64,000 nucleotides of DNA from Rhodobacteraceae bacterium Alg231-04 (GTDB taxonomy: Bacteria > Pseudomonadota > Alphaproteobacteria > Rhodobacterales > Rhodobacteraceae). The notes beneath the pieces were generated by a model. That model saw only the letters and a list, made by a program, of their open reading frames with translations, was not told the origin of the DNA and made no database searches. Each line of letters begins with the position of its first letter. Within the stretch, counting starts at the first letter, position 1. The stretch lies in the NCBI GenBank assembly GCA_900143635.1, contig FREY01000013.1, forward strand, positions 1-64,000, read 5' to 3'. The position numbers and the translations under genes are program-made. Below are positions 39,249 to 47,991 of the stretch, piece after piece.

Positions 39249-39271
39249 GCTCAATAGCGCAATTGTTGAGC
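39249..39271. promoter_or_regulatory. Inverted repeat in the RTX/DUF2793 divergent gap
   Basis: Arms GCTCAA (39249-39254) and TTGAGC (39266-39271) face each other across 11 bases in the 214-bp gap between the divergent RTX and DUF2793 genes. AT-rich DNA around it could hold promoters for both. Which protein binds is unknown. Confidence 0.3.
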
Positions 39272-39318
39272 AATCAAAGACTATCACTGCAGCAGTCCAA
39301 GCTGCAGGCGCCGACCCT

Positions 39319-40542
39319 ATGAGCGACACCTCCCCGAACCTTTCGCTGCCCTACCTGATGCCGTCGCAGGCGCAGAAACATGTGACCCATAACGAGGCCC
39401 TTCAGATGCTCGATGCGCTGGTGCAGCTGCGGATTGAGGCATTTGAGGAAAACAGCCCACCGGCCAGCCCGGCAACGGGGGTGTGTTATTCGCTGGGCGC
39501 CAGTCCTACAGGTGACTGGGCGGGCCATGCCGGTGAATTGGCCATGCGCGCCGAGGGCAGCTGGTCCTTTGTGGTGCCGCATCAGGGCTGGCGGGCGTAT
39601 GGGATCGCTGACGGGACGCTTCGCATCTGGGACGGCGGCTCTCGGGTGCTGTTGAATGCGCAGACCCAGAACCTCGCCATGGTGGGGATCGATACGACGG
39701 CCGATACCAGCAACCGGCTGGCGGTCAGTTCGTCGGCTGCCCTGTTCACCCATGCAGGCCAGGGTCATCAGGTGAAGGTCAACAAGGCCAGTGCCGCAGA
39801 TACGGCGGCCCTGTTGTTTCAGTCCGGCTGGACCGGTCACGCCGAGGTCGGCCTGTTGGGAGACAATGATTTCTCGGTCAAAGTATCGGACGACGGCGGC
39901 CTGTGGCATCAGGCATTGACCATGAAAGCCGATACCGGCCGGGCCGGGTTCGGCACCACCAGCCCGGATGCCCATCTGGAAGTTGAGGGCGGTGCCACCA
40001 CGGTACTGGCACTGACCGCAACCGGCAGCGGCCAGGATTTCCTGCAGGCCGGTGACGGCAGCACGATGGCGTTTCGGCTGGATGACTCCGGCAACGGGTC
40101 ATGTGCCGGAGCCTGGACCGGCGGCGGTGCTGATTATGCCGAATACTTCGAATGGGGCGATGGCAACCCCCAAGGCGAAGATCGGCGCGGGGTTTCGGTT
40201 GTCGTTTGTGATGGCAAGCTGTGGCACGCGCAGCAGGGTGAGGATCCGATCGGCGTCATTTCCGCCGCACCTTGTGTTCTGGGTAATGACGATCTGGGTG
40301 AATGGCAGGGCAAATATCTGCGCGACCCTTACGGTGCCCGCAGACTTGGCACAAATGGCAAGCCGATGCAGAACCCGGCCTTTGATCCCAGTCTCACCTA
40401 CCTGCCCCGCAAAGATCGGGATGAATGGGGACAGGTTGGATTGATTGGCCGCTTGCGGCTGCAGGCCGGTCAGCCGGTCTCAACCCGCTGGGTAAAACTG
40501 CAGGTGCTGCCCGGCGGGTTGGAAGAATGGCTGGTGCGTTAA
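39319..40542 (+). CDS. DUF2793 protein with C-terminal Peptidase_G2-like self-cleavage domain
   Basis: A 407-residue protein of two parts. The N-terminal third (LSLPYLMPSQAQKHVTHNEA, MLDALVQLRIE, GWRAYGIADGTLRIWDGGSR) matches the DUF2793 pattern seen in phage-like and gene-transfer-agent-associated proteins of Rhodobacterales. The C-terminal part, about 271-398 (ADYAEYFEWGDGNPQGEDRR, DPIGVISAAPCVLGNDD, EWQGKYLRDPYGARR), resembles the intramolecular chaperone/autocleavage domain of phage tail appendages. That suggests a trimeric fibre that cuts off its own C-terminal chaperone. The start at 39319 is chosen from the conserved N-terminal motif; no strong ribosome-binding site is seen. No other phage structural gene is nearby. 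Confidence 0.75.
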   Translation: MSDTSPNLSLPYLMPSQAQKHVTHNEALQMLDALVQLRIEAFEENSPPASPATGVCYSLGASPTGDWAGHAGELAMRAEGSWSFVVPHQGWRAYGIADGTLRIWDGGSRVLLNAQTQNLAMVGIDTTADTSNRLAVSSSAALFTHAGQGHQVKVNKASAADTAALLFQSGWTGHAEVGLLGDNDFSVKVSDDGGLWHQALTMKADTGRAGFGTTSPDAHLEVEGGATTVLALTATGSGQDFLQAGDGSTMAFRLDDSGNGSCAGAWTGGGADYAEYFEWGDGNPQGEDRRGVSVVVCDGKLWHAQQGEDPIGVISAAPCVLGNDDLGEWQGKYLRDPYGARRLGTNGKPMQNPAFDPSLTYLPRKDRDEWGQVGLIGRLRLQAGQPVSTRWVKLQVLPGGLEEWLVR

Positions 40543-40545
40543 GCA

Positions 40546-41283
40546 TCACGCCTCTTCTTCATGGCTCCAATTGCGGGTGAGGTAGCGGGCCGCCTCATAA
40601 AGCAGGACCGAGAAGATCCCCAAGGTCAGCATGGCAGCAAACATCAGATCGGTTTTGACCCGCCCGTTGGCCAGCAACATCAAATACCCCAACCCGCGCG
40701 AGGCGCCGACCCATTCGCCGATAACCACGCCGATGGGCGCATAGACCGCCGCCAGCCGCAGACCCGAGGCCAGCGAAGGCAGCGCCGCCGGAATGCGGAT
40801 ATGCCAGAGCACCGCGCGCGGGCTGGCCTGCATGGTGCGGGCCAGATCCAGATAGCCGGATGGTGTGCGGGTCAGCCCGTCAAAGAAGGATGAGGTCACA
40901 GGGAAGTAGATGATCAGCACCGTCATGGCGACCTTTGATCCCATTCCAAAGCCCAGCCAGAGTGTCAGGATCGGCGCCAGTGCAAAGACCGGCAGCGCCT
41001 GCGAGAACACAAGGATCGGTCGGATAAGCACCCGCGCGGTGCGCGACATCGCCAACTGTAGGGCGGTCACAACGCCCAAGGTTACTCCGGCGAATAGCCC
41101 GATCATAACCGCTGCAGCAGTATAAAGGGCATGTTCGGCGATCAGCGCGCGGCTGGTCCACCAGGTTTCGGCCACAGCCATTGGGCTGGGCAGGATGAAG
41201 CGCGGCAGACCGGCCAAGGTTACGATCGCCTGCCACAGGGCAATGGCGAAACAGGTGGCGGCAAGAGCGGGAAAATACTTCAT
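40546..41283 (-). CDS. thiX: Pyrimidine-precursor ABC transporter permease (ThiX)
   Basis: A 245-residue BPD_transp_1 permease with six predicted helices (for example MIGLFAGVTLGVVTALQLAM). The cytoplasmic loop ends MQASPRAVLWHIRIPAALP, the EAA-type motif that docks on the ATPase. It is last in the thiamin operon and overlaps the ATPase gene by 4 bases. In other bacteria ThiXYZ imports formylaminopyrimidine or hydroxymethylpyrimidine-type thiamin precursors, so the same is expected here. Confidence 0.88.
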   Translation of the reverse strand: MKYFPALAATCFAIALWQAIVTLAGLPRFILPSPMAVAETWWTSRALIAEHALYTAAAVMIGLFAGVTLGVVTALQLAMSRTARVLIRPILVFSQALPVFALAPILTLWLGFGMGSKVAMTVLIIYFPVTSSFFDGLTRTPSGYLDLARTMQASPRAVLWHIRIPAALPSLASGLRLAAVYAPIGVVIGEWVGASRGLGYLMLLANGRVKTDLMFAAMLTLGIFSVLLYEAARYLTRNWSHEEEA

Positions 41284-42008
41284 GCCGCGTCCTCGCGCAA
41301 AAGCCGCATCAGGGCGGCCTGGCTTTCCAGTGTTTCCATATCATCCACCTGACGTGGAATATCAGACGATGGTGGGTGGCAATGGGTCAGACCGGAAGGC
41401 GTCATCACCACGATCGAATGGCCCAGCCTTGCGGCCTCGCCCGGATCATGGGTCACCAAAAGGACTGTACGCCCGTGCAGCAGTTCCACCGATAGTTCCT
41501 GCATGTCGGCCCGCGTGCGCGCATCCAGCGCCGAGAAGGGTTCATCCAGCAGGATGATTTCCTTGTCTTCCATCAGGGTGCGCGCAAGGGCCACCCGCTG
41601 GCGTTGCCCGCCGGATAACTCCGAAGGCTTTTTGGCGGCATGATCGGTAAGCCGTACACGGGACAGCAGGCGCGCAAGCCGGTCCTGATCGACCTTTTCA
41701 CCGCGCAAACGCGCGCCTAGGGAAATGTTTTGCTGCACAGTGGCCCAAGGCAGTAACAGGTCATCCTGCGCCATATAGCCCACGCGTGGCACCACGTCCG
41801 CACCGTCAGATGCAGTGATCGCGCCGTGGAACTCGGCCCCCGTCTGCAGCCCGGCAATGAGCCGCAGAACGGTAGATTTACCAACGCCCGAACCGCCCAG
41901 CAGGCACGTCCATGCCCCCGCCGCCATTGTCAGCGACAAAGGCGCAAACAGCGGCGCACCGCTGATCTCGGCCCGGCCCTCAAAGGTGATTTCGGGCGCT
42001 TGGTTCAC
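41280..42008 (-). CDS. thiZ: Pyrimidine-precursor ABC transporter ATPase (ThiZ)
   Basis: A 242-residue single-domain ATPase. The start is taken as GTG at 42008, because it overlaps the tenA stop as GTGA; the longer frame would begin inside tenA. Walker A is GGSGVGKST, signature LSGGQRQRVALARTL, Walker B IILLDEPFSALD, and the H-loop LVTHDPGEA. It partners with ThiX and ThiY. It is of the NitT/TauT-type subfamily, typical for small-molecule precursors. Confidence 0.9.
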   Translation of the reverse strand: MNQAPEITFEGRAEISGAPLFAPLSLTMAAGAWTCLLGGSGVGKSTVLRLIAGLQTGAEFHGAITASDGADVVPRVGYMAQDDLLLPWATVQQNISLGARLRGEKVDQDRLARLLSRVRLTDHAAKKPSELSGGQRQRVALARTLMEDKEIILLDEPFSALDARTRADMQELSVELLHGRTVLLVTHDPGEAARLGHSIVVMTPSGLTHCHPPSSDIPRQVDDMETLESQAALMRLLREDAA

Positions 42009-42688
42009 GGCTCCATACCCATCTGCCAGAAACAGGCTTCCAGCCGCGAGGCTTTCTCGAAGGTGGCGCAATAGGTTTTCCAGATCGGCAGCTTGTCGTA
42101 ATCCTTGCCCAATCGCGCTTCAAACGCGGCATCGAACAACCGACCAATGACCCGGCAGCTTTCTTGGTAATCCTCGCCCGCATAGGCGTTGATCCATTCG
42201 GCATAGGTGTCCGAGGTTGCCTCGGCCGCGAGGCGGGTGCCAATCTCGGCATAGCCCATGGCACAGGGCACCAGTGCGGACAGCAAGTTCAGGTAGTCAC
42301 CGGAAAAACCCGCATCCATCACATAGCGCGTATAGGCGAGGTTCTCGGGCGCTTCTGGCGTGTCGAACAGCTCCTTGGTGGAGATGCCCTCTGCGGCGCA
42401 GATGCCGATATGCAGGCTCATCTCGTGATTGACCAGCGCATCCACCGTGGCCGAGGCCGCGCCCATTTCTTCCTGCGTCGCTGCCTTGACCACCGCCAGC
42501 GCCCAGGCGCGGGAATAGTGGACAAGATAGACGTAGTCCTGACGCAGATAATGCAGGAAACAGTCGCGCGGCAGGCTGCCATCCTTCATGCCTTCGACGA
42601 AGTCGTGGCGGGTGTAATCCCGCCACGTATCGCCAGAGGCCGCGCGCATCAGATCATAGGCGCGCCCGAACTCCGAAGCGCCGCTCAT
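42005..42688 (-). CDS. tenA: TenA-family thiaminase II / aminopyrimidine hydrolase
   Basis: A 227-residue all-helical enzyme. The catalytic cysteine sits in ALVPCAMGYAEIG, and the family segment LRQDYVYLVHYSRAWALAV is intact; the C-terminal block near WKTYCATFEKASRLEACFWQMG carries the conserved glutamate. TenA hydrolyses aminopyrimidines from degraded thiamin to hydroxymethylpyrimidine, which fits the adjacent precursor importer. It overlaps thiZ (4 bases) and thiY (4 bases), so translation is coupled. Confidence 0.93.
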   Translation of the reverse strand: MSGASEFGRAYDLMRAASGDTWRDYTRHDFVEGMKDGSLPRDCFLHYLRQDYVYLVHYSRAWALAVVKAATQEEMGAASATVDALVNHEMSLHIGICAAEGISTKELFDTPEAPENLAYTRYVMDAGFSGDYLNLLSALVPCAMGYAEIGTRLAAEATSDTYAEWINAYAGEDYQESCRVIGRLFDAAFEARLGKDYDKLPIWKTYCATFEKASRLEACFWQMGMEP

Positions 42689-43620
42689 TTGGCAGTCACG
42701 TCGATCACCAGATCCGAGACGGGTTTCACTTCTTTGATGAAACCGTTCTCGAACAGGAACTCTTCGTAGCGGATGTAACGGCCGGCGTCATAGCCTGCAG
42801 GGCGCAGGGCAAAGCGCGGCAGCGTGTCGACCCAGGCACGGGCGTTCAGCTCGTCCTGCAGTTCGGTCGAGGTGGCAGAAAAGACTTCCCAGGACTTCTT
42901 GGGGTTGTTGACCATATACTGCGTGGCCTTTTCGGTCGCCGCCAGGAAGCGGGCGATCATGTCTTTGTCCATCAGCTCAGGGTTGGCGATGTAGATCAGC
43001 TCATCATAGGGCGGCACGCCTTCTTCTTCGATGTAGAAACAGGTGCCGGGGCGGCCTTCGATATCCATCTGGTTCAGTTCGAAGTTGCGGTACGCGCCGA
43101 TCACAGCGTCAACCTGCCCGGTCATCAGCGACGGCGAGAGCGAGAAGTTCACGTTGACCATCTCAACGTCATCGGTCGATACGCCGTATTTACCGAGAAC
43201 TGTGCTCAGTACCGCTTCTTCAACACCAGCGACTGAGAAGCCGATCTTCTTGCCCTTCAGATCCGCAGGGGATTTGATAGGGCCATCTTCCAGAACCAGC
43301 AGGCAGTTCAGCGGGGTTGCGACAAGCGTGCCGACACGCTTAAGCGGCAGGCCTTCGTTGACTTGCAGATGCAGGTCGGGCTGGTAGGACACGGCCAGTT
43401 CGGCCTGACCAGCGGCCACCAGACGCGGCGGAGCAGAGGGGTCAGCAGGAGCGATGATCTCAACCTCAAGGCCCTGATCGGCGAAATAACCCATCTCTTC
43501 GGCGACAATGATTGGGCCGTGGTCGGGGTTGATGAACCAGTCCAATAGGAGGGTCATCTTGTCGTCGGCGGCGGCCGGCGATGCGGCCGCGATGGCCAGG
43601 GCTGCAATAAACTTCTTCAT
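42685..43620 (-). CDS. thiY: Pyrimidine-precursor ABC transporter binding protein (ThiY)
   Basis: A 311-residue secreted protein of the NMT1/THI5-like fold, with signal peptide MKKFIAALAIAAASPAAA. The block MTLLLDWFINPDHGPIIVAEE is the hallmark of ThiY/THI5-type pyrimidine-binding proteins. Later pieces such as GVEEAVLSTVLGKYGV and QVDAVIGAYRNFELNQM fit the fold. It begins 18 bp after thiF and should feed the ThiX/ThiZ membrane complex. The ligand is probably formylaminopyrimidine or a similar thiamin fragment. Confidence 0.92.
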   Translation of the reverse strand: MKKFIAALAIAAASPAAADDKMTLLLDWFINPDHGPIIVAEEMGYFADQGLEVEIIAPADPSAPPRLVAAGQAELAVSYQPDLHLQVNEGLPLKRVGTLVATPLNCLLVLEDGPIKSPADLKGKKIGFSVAGVEEAVLSTVLGKYGVSTDDVEMVNVNFSLSPSLMTGQVDAVIGAYRNFELNQMDIEGRPGTCFYIEEEGVPPYDELIYIANPELMDKDMIARFLAATEKATQYMVNNPKKSWEVFSATSTELQDELNARAWVDTLPRFALRPAGYDAGRYIRYEEFLFENGFIKEVKPVSDLVIDVTAK

Positions 43621-43638
43621 GGTTTCACGTTTCCCTTG

Positions 43639-44622
43639 TCATGAAGTGGCGGCCGCAGCGAGGGTGATCTCGCCCGGCCAGTTCTGTTGGATTTGTTCCG
43701 CCGCGCGCCACGCGCGCAGGCCGGTTGCACAGCACAGCACAAGCCGCCCGTCTCCGGCCGGCAGGCTGCCCGGCAGGTCTTCGGGGGCAATGCGCAGGGC
43801 ATCAGGGTGGAGCGGTTCGGGGGCCTCAATCGTTCCACGCAGCTCAACAATTGTATCGCTGGCACGCAGCCCCGCAGGGCTGACAAAGCCAAAGCGGATC
43901 TCCGGTTCCGGCGCGCCGTCAAAGCGGAAGGAAGAAAAGCGATAGGCCTGTGCATCCAATTGCACCATCTGGCCGAGCGGCGATGGTGCCAGCCCCAATA
44001 GGACCGCAAGCGCCATCTGCGCCTGCATCGCCCCCACCATGGCAACAACCGGAGCCAAAACGCCGGCAGTGGCGCAGCTGGCAGCGCTGTCAGGCGCATC
44101 CGGAAAGACCGCGCGCAGCGAAGGTGCGTCGGCGCAAAATCCGCCGCAATAGCCGCCCATGCCCAGCACGGAGGCGCTGATCAGCGGCGTGCCCATCTCC
44201 AGACAGCTATCGCTGAGCGTATAGGATGCCGCATAGGAATCGGCGCAGTCCAGCACCAGATCGGCCCCAGCCACCAAAGCTTCCGCATTGGCCGGGGTCA
44301 GCGCCTCTGTTCGAGGTTCCACGGTAATCTCACTGTTCAGCGCGCTAAGGCGTCTGGCGGCGACTTCCGCCTTCGGCTGGCCGCAGTCCTCTTCGGTAAA
44401 CAGGGTCTGACGGTGGAGGTTGGTCACATCCACTATATCTGCGTCCAGCAGCGTCAGATGGCCCACGCCGACGCCGGCCAACACTGGCAGCGCCGAGGCC
44501 GCGAGCCCGCCTGCACCGACCACCAGCACCCGGGCCCCGGCCAGCGCCGCCTGCCCCTTTGTGCCGACTTCGGGCAGGATGATCTGGCGGGCGTAGCGGT
44601 TCAACGGGTAGCCCCAATCCAC
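43639..44622 (-). CDS. thiF: ThiF-type adenylyltransferase with C-terminal rhodanese-like tail
   Basis: A 327-residue E1-like enzyme that activates the ThiS C-terminus for sulfur transfer. The ATP fold is VLVVGAGGLAASALPVLAGV, with NLHRQTLFTEEDCGQPKAE for the adenylate site and SCATAGVLAPVVAMVG for the reactive cysteine. The C-terminal 60 or so residues form a short rhodanese-like domain with the loop CCATGLRAW, whose C298 matches the CxxGxR sulfur-carrying loop. Zinc-binding CxxC pairs of E. coli ThiF are not obvious. The start is a GTG at 44622; TTG at 44604, which would overlap thiE as TTGA, is an alternative. Confidence 0.87.
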   Translation of the reverse strand: MDWGYPLNRYARQIILPEVGTKGQAALAGARVLVVGAGGLAASALPVLAGVGVGHLTLLDADIVDVTNLHRQTLFTEEDCGQPKAEVAARRLSALNSEITVEPRTEALTPANAEALVAGADLVLDCADSYAASYTLSDSCLEMGTPLISASVLGMGGYCGGFCADAPSLRAVFPDAPDSAASCATAGVLAPVVAMVGAMQAQMALAVLLGLAPSPLGQMVQLDAQAYRFSSFRFDGAPEPEIRFGFVSPAGLRASDTIVELRGTIEAPEPLHPDALRIAPEDLPGSLPAGDGRLVLCCATGLRAWRAAEQIQQNWPGEITLAAAATS

Positions 44623-45197
44623 TGCTTGAGGCGTCCCTCGGGATCCTCGTTCAGGGTAATGTCAGTGACCGCTGCGACGATATCAGCGCCGGCCTCAAAT
44701 ACGCCGGGGGCGCGTTCGACACTCATGCCGCCGATGCCGACAAGCGGGATATCTCCCACACGCGCCTTCCATTCGGTGACGCGCGGCAGGCCCTGCTGGT
44801 GCCACTTCATCTTTTTCAGGATGGTTGGATAGACCGGCCCCAGCGCCACATAGTCCGGTGCCATCGCCAGCACACGGTCCAGCTCGTCATCATCATGGGT
44901 CGACACGCCCAGCTTCAGTCCGGCAGCGCGGATTGCGTCCAGATTGGCCTCGTCCAGATCTTCCTGCCCCAGATGGATCCAATCACAGCCCGCCGCGATG
45001 GCCTCCTGCCAGTAGTCGTTGATCACCAGCACCGCGCCATGTTCCGCGCACAGATCCCTCCCCAGCGCGATCTCATCAAGGACCACCTCGATGGGCCGAT
45101 CCTTGATGCGCAGCTGCACCAGCTTCACACCTAACGGCAGCATCCGGCGCAGCCAGCTGGTATTATCAAAGATCGGGTAAAAACGGTCGAGCGCCAT
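44601..45197 (-). CDS. thiE: Thiamin-phosphate synthase
   Basis: A 198-residue TIM-barrel enzyme that joins the thiazole phosphate and the pyrimidine diphosphate into thiamin monophosphate. Motifs: GVKLVQLRIKDRP with the pyrophosphate-binding lysine, VLVINDYWQEAIAAGCDWIH, and the phosphate cup VGIGGMSVERAP; ALGPVYPTILKK is also family-typical. The start at 45197 overlaps thiG as TGATG; a GTG at 45200 would give one extra residue. It is somewhat short for ThiE (about 210) but complete in motifs. Confidence 0.93.
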   Translation of the reverse strand: MALDRFYPIFDNTSWLRRMLPLGVKLVQLRIKDRPIEVVLDEIALGRDLCAEHGAVLVINDYWQEAIAAGCDWIHLGQEDLDEANLDAIRAAGLKLGVSTHDDDELDRVLAMAPDYVALGPVYPTILKKMKWHQQGLPRVTEWKARVGDIPLVGIGGMSVERAPGVFEAGADIVAAVTDITLNEDPEGRLKQWIGATR

Positions 45198-45964
45198 CAC
45201 AGGAAGGCCTTACCAATTACAGGGGTGGAGGCCTCGGCCATGTCGCGGGCCTCGATCGGGTCGGCCTCATATGCCAGACGCCCGGCCTCCACCGCCTGCG
45301 CCATTGCCTTGGCCATCAGCGCGGGATCGCCGGCACGAGCCACGGCAGTGTTCAACAGCACCGCGTCGTAGCCCAGTTCCATCGCATGGGCGGCGTGGCT
45401 CGGCAGGCCGATGCCGGCATCCACCACCAGCGGTGTGTCGGGGAATTCAGCCCGCATGGCACGCAGCCCGTATTCATTGTTCAGCCCCCGCCCCGATCCA
45501 ATCGGCGCGCCCCAGGGCATCAACACTTCGCAGCCCGCTTCCAGTAGACGTTCGCCGACAATCAAATCCTCGGTTGTGTAAGGGAAGACCTGAAACCCGT
45601 CCTCGCTCAGAATGCGGGCGGCTTCGACCAGCTGGAACACATCCGGCTGCAGGCTGTCGGTATGGCCGATCAGCTCCAGCTTGATCCAGTCGGTACCAAA
45701 GACCTCGCGCGCCATCTGAGCGGTGGTGACGGCTTCTTTAACTGTGTGGCAGCCGGCCGTGTTGGGCAGGATGTACACGCCCAGATCGCGGATCATCTGC
45801 CAAAAGGTCTGACCCGCACCCCCTGCCCCTTCACGGCGCAAGGACACCGTGGCCACACCCGCACCAGAGGCGCGAAAGGCCTCTTCCAGAATAGCAGGGC
45901 TGGGATATTGCGCTGTACCCAGCATCAGCGGATTGGGCAAATCGGTTCCGTAAAACTTGCGCAT
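45197..45964 (-). CDS. thiG: Thiazole synthase
   Basis: A 255-residue TIM barrel that forms the thiazole ring from dehydroglycine, deoxyxylulose-5-phosphate and ThiS thiocarboxylate. The Schiff-base lysine is in [10 protein letters not shown], and the phosphate-binding parts [30 protein letters not shown] and [19 protein letters not shown] are intact. It lies 3 bp after thiS and overlaps thiE, matching the thiO-S-G-E order typical of aerobic bacteria. Confidence 0.96.
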   Translation of the reverse strand: MRKFYGTDLPNPLMLGTAQYPSPAILEEAFRASGAGVATVSLRREGAGGAGQTFWQMIRDLGVYILPNTAGCHTVKEAVTTAQMAREVFGTDWIKLELIGHTDSLQPDVFQLVEAARILSEDGFQVFPYTTEDLIVGERLLEAGCEVLMPWGAPIGSGRGLNNEYGLRAMRAEFPDTPLVVDAGIGLPSHAAHAMELGYDAVLLNTAVARAGDPALMAKAMAQAVEAGRLAYEADPIEARDMAEASTPVIGKAFL

Positions 45965-45967
45965 CGC

Positions 45968-46162
45968 TCAGCCTCCCTGCATCGGGGCGAGCACTTCGAC
46001 GCGGTCGCCTTCGTTTAGCGTCTTGGTGGCACGCAGACCCGCGGGCACAAATTCTTCGTTGATGGCGGTGGCCACCTTGCCGGTGAGGCCGCATTCCACC
46101 AGCAGCGCGGCCAGGTTTGTTGCGGCCACGTCGCGGGCCTCGCCGTTAAGCACGATCTTCAT
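45968..46162 (-). CDS. thiS: Sulfur carrier protein ThiS
   Basis: A 64-residue ubiquitin-like sulfur carrier. The start at 46162 lies within the end of thiO and gives MKIVLNGEARDVAATNLAAL; the C-terminus is the required Gly-Gly (EVLAPMQGG) that ThiF adenylates and that is then thiocarboxylated. Composition and length match ThiS (about 65). It overlaps thiO by 17 bases, which makes translation coupled. Confidence 0.95.
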   Translation of the reverse strand: MKIVLNGEARDVAATNLAALLVECGLTGKVATAINEEFVPAGLRATKTLNEGDRVEVLAPMQGG

Positions 46163-47123
46163 CGACCATCTCCGAATGTGTGTTGTTAAGCGCCAATTCC
46201 GCCACGCCCTTGGCCACAGCTGGCGCCAGCAGATAGCCATGACGATAAAGGCCGTTGGCATAGATTGTTTTGCCCAGCCTGCGGATGCGCGGCAGGTTGT
46301 CGGGAAAAGCGGGGCGCAGATCGACGCCGGTTTCCAGCACCTCTGCCTCGCCAAAGGCCGGGTTCAGTGCATAGGCGGCACTGAGCAGCTCCAGCATCGA
46401 GCGCGCAGTAATGCGGCTGCTATCCTCGCTTTCAATGGTGGTGGCGCCCAGCATATAGACCCCATCCCCGCGCGGCACGATATAGAGCGGAATACGCGGG
46501 TGCAGCAGCCGCACAGGCCGGGTGATTTCAACATCCGGCGCGCGGATGATAAGCATCTCGCCCTTCACGCCGCGCAGATCATAAAGGTATTCACGCGCGG
46601 CCAGTCCACGGCAGTCGACCACATTATCCAGCCCTTGCGGGGCGAATGCCTTGTGAAACTCCACCCCTTTTTCGCTCAGGCCCCGGAACAGATCCTGTAG
46701 CGCCTTGCGCGGGTCGAGATGCGCTTCAGCCGCAAAGTACAGCCCCTTGCCGAACCCATGCAGGTCGGGTTCCAGTGCCGCGATCTCTTCGCGGCCCGCG
46801 TCAGTGAAACTCTCGGTGCGCCGGGCGAACCGGCGCAGGTCCGGGAGGTCGCGCTTGGACGCCACCACCAGCGTGCCGGCCTTGGTGACCTTCGTGCGCT
46901 CTGCCCACCAGCTGATCGCCTCTTGGCCCAGCCGCAACACCGGTTCCTCGGCGTTTTCATATTCGCACCAGGGCGCCAGCATACCGCCGGCCCACCAGCT
47001 GCAACCATGCGGGCCCGGTGGGCCTGCGGGGTCAAAGATCTGCACCTTCGCGCCCCGGTCTGCCAGTTCAGTGGCAACCGCCAGCCCGCAGACGCCGGCC
47101 CCTATGACGGACCAGATGGTCAT
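46146..47123 (-). CDS. thiO: Glycine oxidase ThiO
   Basis: A 325-residue FAD-dependent D-amino-acid-oxidase-like enzyme that turns glycine into the dehydroglycine used by ThiG. It opens with the dinucleotide fold SVIGAGVCGLAVATELADRG, and the flavin-contact region CSWWAGGMLAPWCEYENAEE is typical of ThiO; VVDCRGLAAREYL and VDLRPAFPDNLPRI are also present. The oxygen-dependent route suits an aerobic marine bacterium. It overlaps thiD by 4 bases at its start. Confidence 0.92.
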   Translation of the reverse strand: MTIWSVIGAGVCGLAVATELADRGAKVQIFDPAGPPGPHGCSWWAGGMLAPWCEYENAEEPVLRLGQEAISWWAERTKVTKAGTLVVASKRDLPDLRRFARRTESFTDAGREEIAALEPDLHGFGKGLYFAAEAHLDPRKALQDLFRGLSEKGVEFHKAFAPQGLDNVVDCRGLAAREYLYDLRGVKGEMLIIRAPDVEITRPVRLLHPRIPLYIVPRGDGVYMLGATTIESEDSSRITARSMLELLSAAYALNPAFGEAEVLETGVDLRPAFPDNLPRIRRLGKTIYANGLYRHGYLLAPAVAKGVAELALNNTHSEMVDEDRA

Positions 47124-47926
47124 GCGTTCCAGACTCTGTGAAAGTGATGCACCGGACCGTGGCCAAGACCAACACCCAAGCCGTCGGCCGCAGCGATCGC
47201 ACCCTGCAGATAGCCATGTGCCTCGGCCACGGCCTGTTGCAGGGGAAGGCCTTTGGCCAGTCCAGCCGCAATAGAGGACGACAGGGTGCAGCCGGTGCCA
47301 TGGGTGTTCTTTGTGTTCAGGCGTGGCGCGGTGAATTCGCCGGTGATCCCGTCCAAAGTCACCAGAAGATCATGACAGGTGGAACCGGTGCCATGCCCGC
47401 CCTTCATCAGAACCGCATCAGCGCCCACCGCGCAAAGCGCGCGGCCCTGCACCTGCATGCGCGCCGGATCCCGCGCCTCCACTTCGTCCTTCAGCAGCTT
47501 GGCCGCTTCGGGCAGGTTCGGGGTCAGGACTGTGGCGCGCGGGATCAGAACCTCGCGCAGGGTTTGCACCGCTTCTTCGGCCAGCAACGCATCACCCGAT
47601 TTGGCGATCATCACCGGGTCCAGCACGATGGGACCGGCATAGCCGGTCAGGGCCTGCGCCACGCAATGGATGATTTCAGGTGTGGCCAGCATGCCAATCT
47701 TGATCGCCCCCACATCCAGATCGCTCAGCACCGCATCGATCTGGGCGGTGATCACATCCAAAGGAATGCCGTGAACAGCGGTGACCGCCTGAGTATTCTG
47801 GGCTGTCACGGCGGTAATCACACTGGCGCCATAGACACCCAGCGCCGAAAACGCCTTCAGATCAGCCTGAATACCGGCGCCGCCGCCGCTGTCGGATCCT
47901 GCAATGGTGAGGGCAATAGGCGCCAT
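47120..47926 (-). CDS. thiD: Hydroxymethylpyrimidine(-phosphate) kinase
   Basis: A 268-residue ribokinase-fold kinase that phosphorylates the pyrimidine moiety to its diphosphate. N-terminal ALTIAGSDSGGGAGIQADLK and ITAVTAQNTQAV bind the pyrimidine; NTKNTHGTGCTLSSSIAAGLA carries the anion hole and catalytic residues. It is the first gene of the thiamin operon, directly behind the riboswitch. The operon lacks thiC, so pyrimidine supply is likely by import (ThiXYZ), TenA recycling, or thiC elsewhere. Confidence 0.96.
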   Translation of the reverse strand: MAPIALTIAGSDSGGGAGIQADLKAFSALGVYGASVITAVTAQNTQAVTAVHGIPLDVITAQIDAVLSDLDVGAIKIGMLATPEIIHCVAQALTGYAGPIVLDPVMIAKSGDALLAEEAVQTLREVLIPRATVLTPNLPEAAKLLKDEVEARDPARMQVQGRALCAVGADAVLMKGGHGTGSTCHDLLVTLDGITGEFTAPRLNTKNTHGTGCTLSSSIAAGLAKGLPLQQAVAEAHGYLQGAIAAADGLGVGLGHGPVHHFHRVWNA

Positions 47927-47991
47927 GTCTTTACTCCGCTACGTATGGGCGTTGGGCAAAGAGACGGAGTCTGTGCAGTGCGACAGTGTAC

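Noticed and set aside
43639-44622. MoeB-like molybdopterin adenylyltransferase
   Set aside because: The gene lies inside a thiamin operon with thiS and thiG, so ThiF is the better call.
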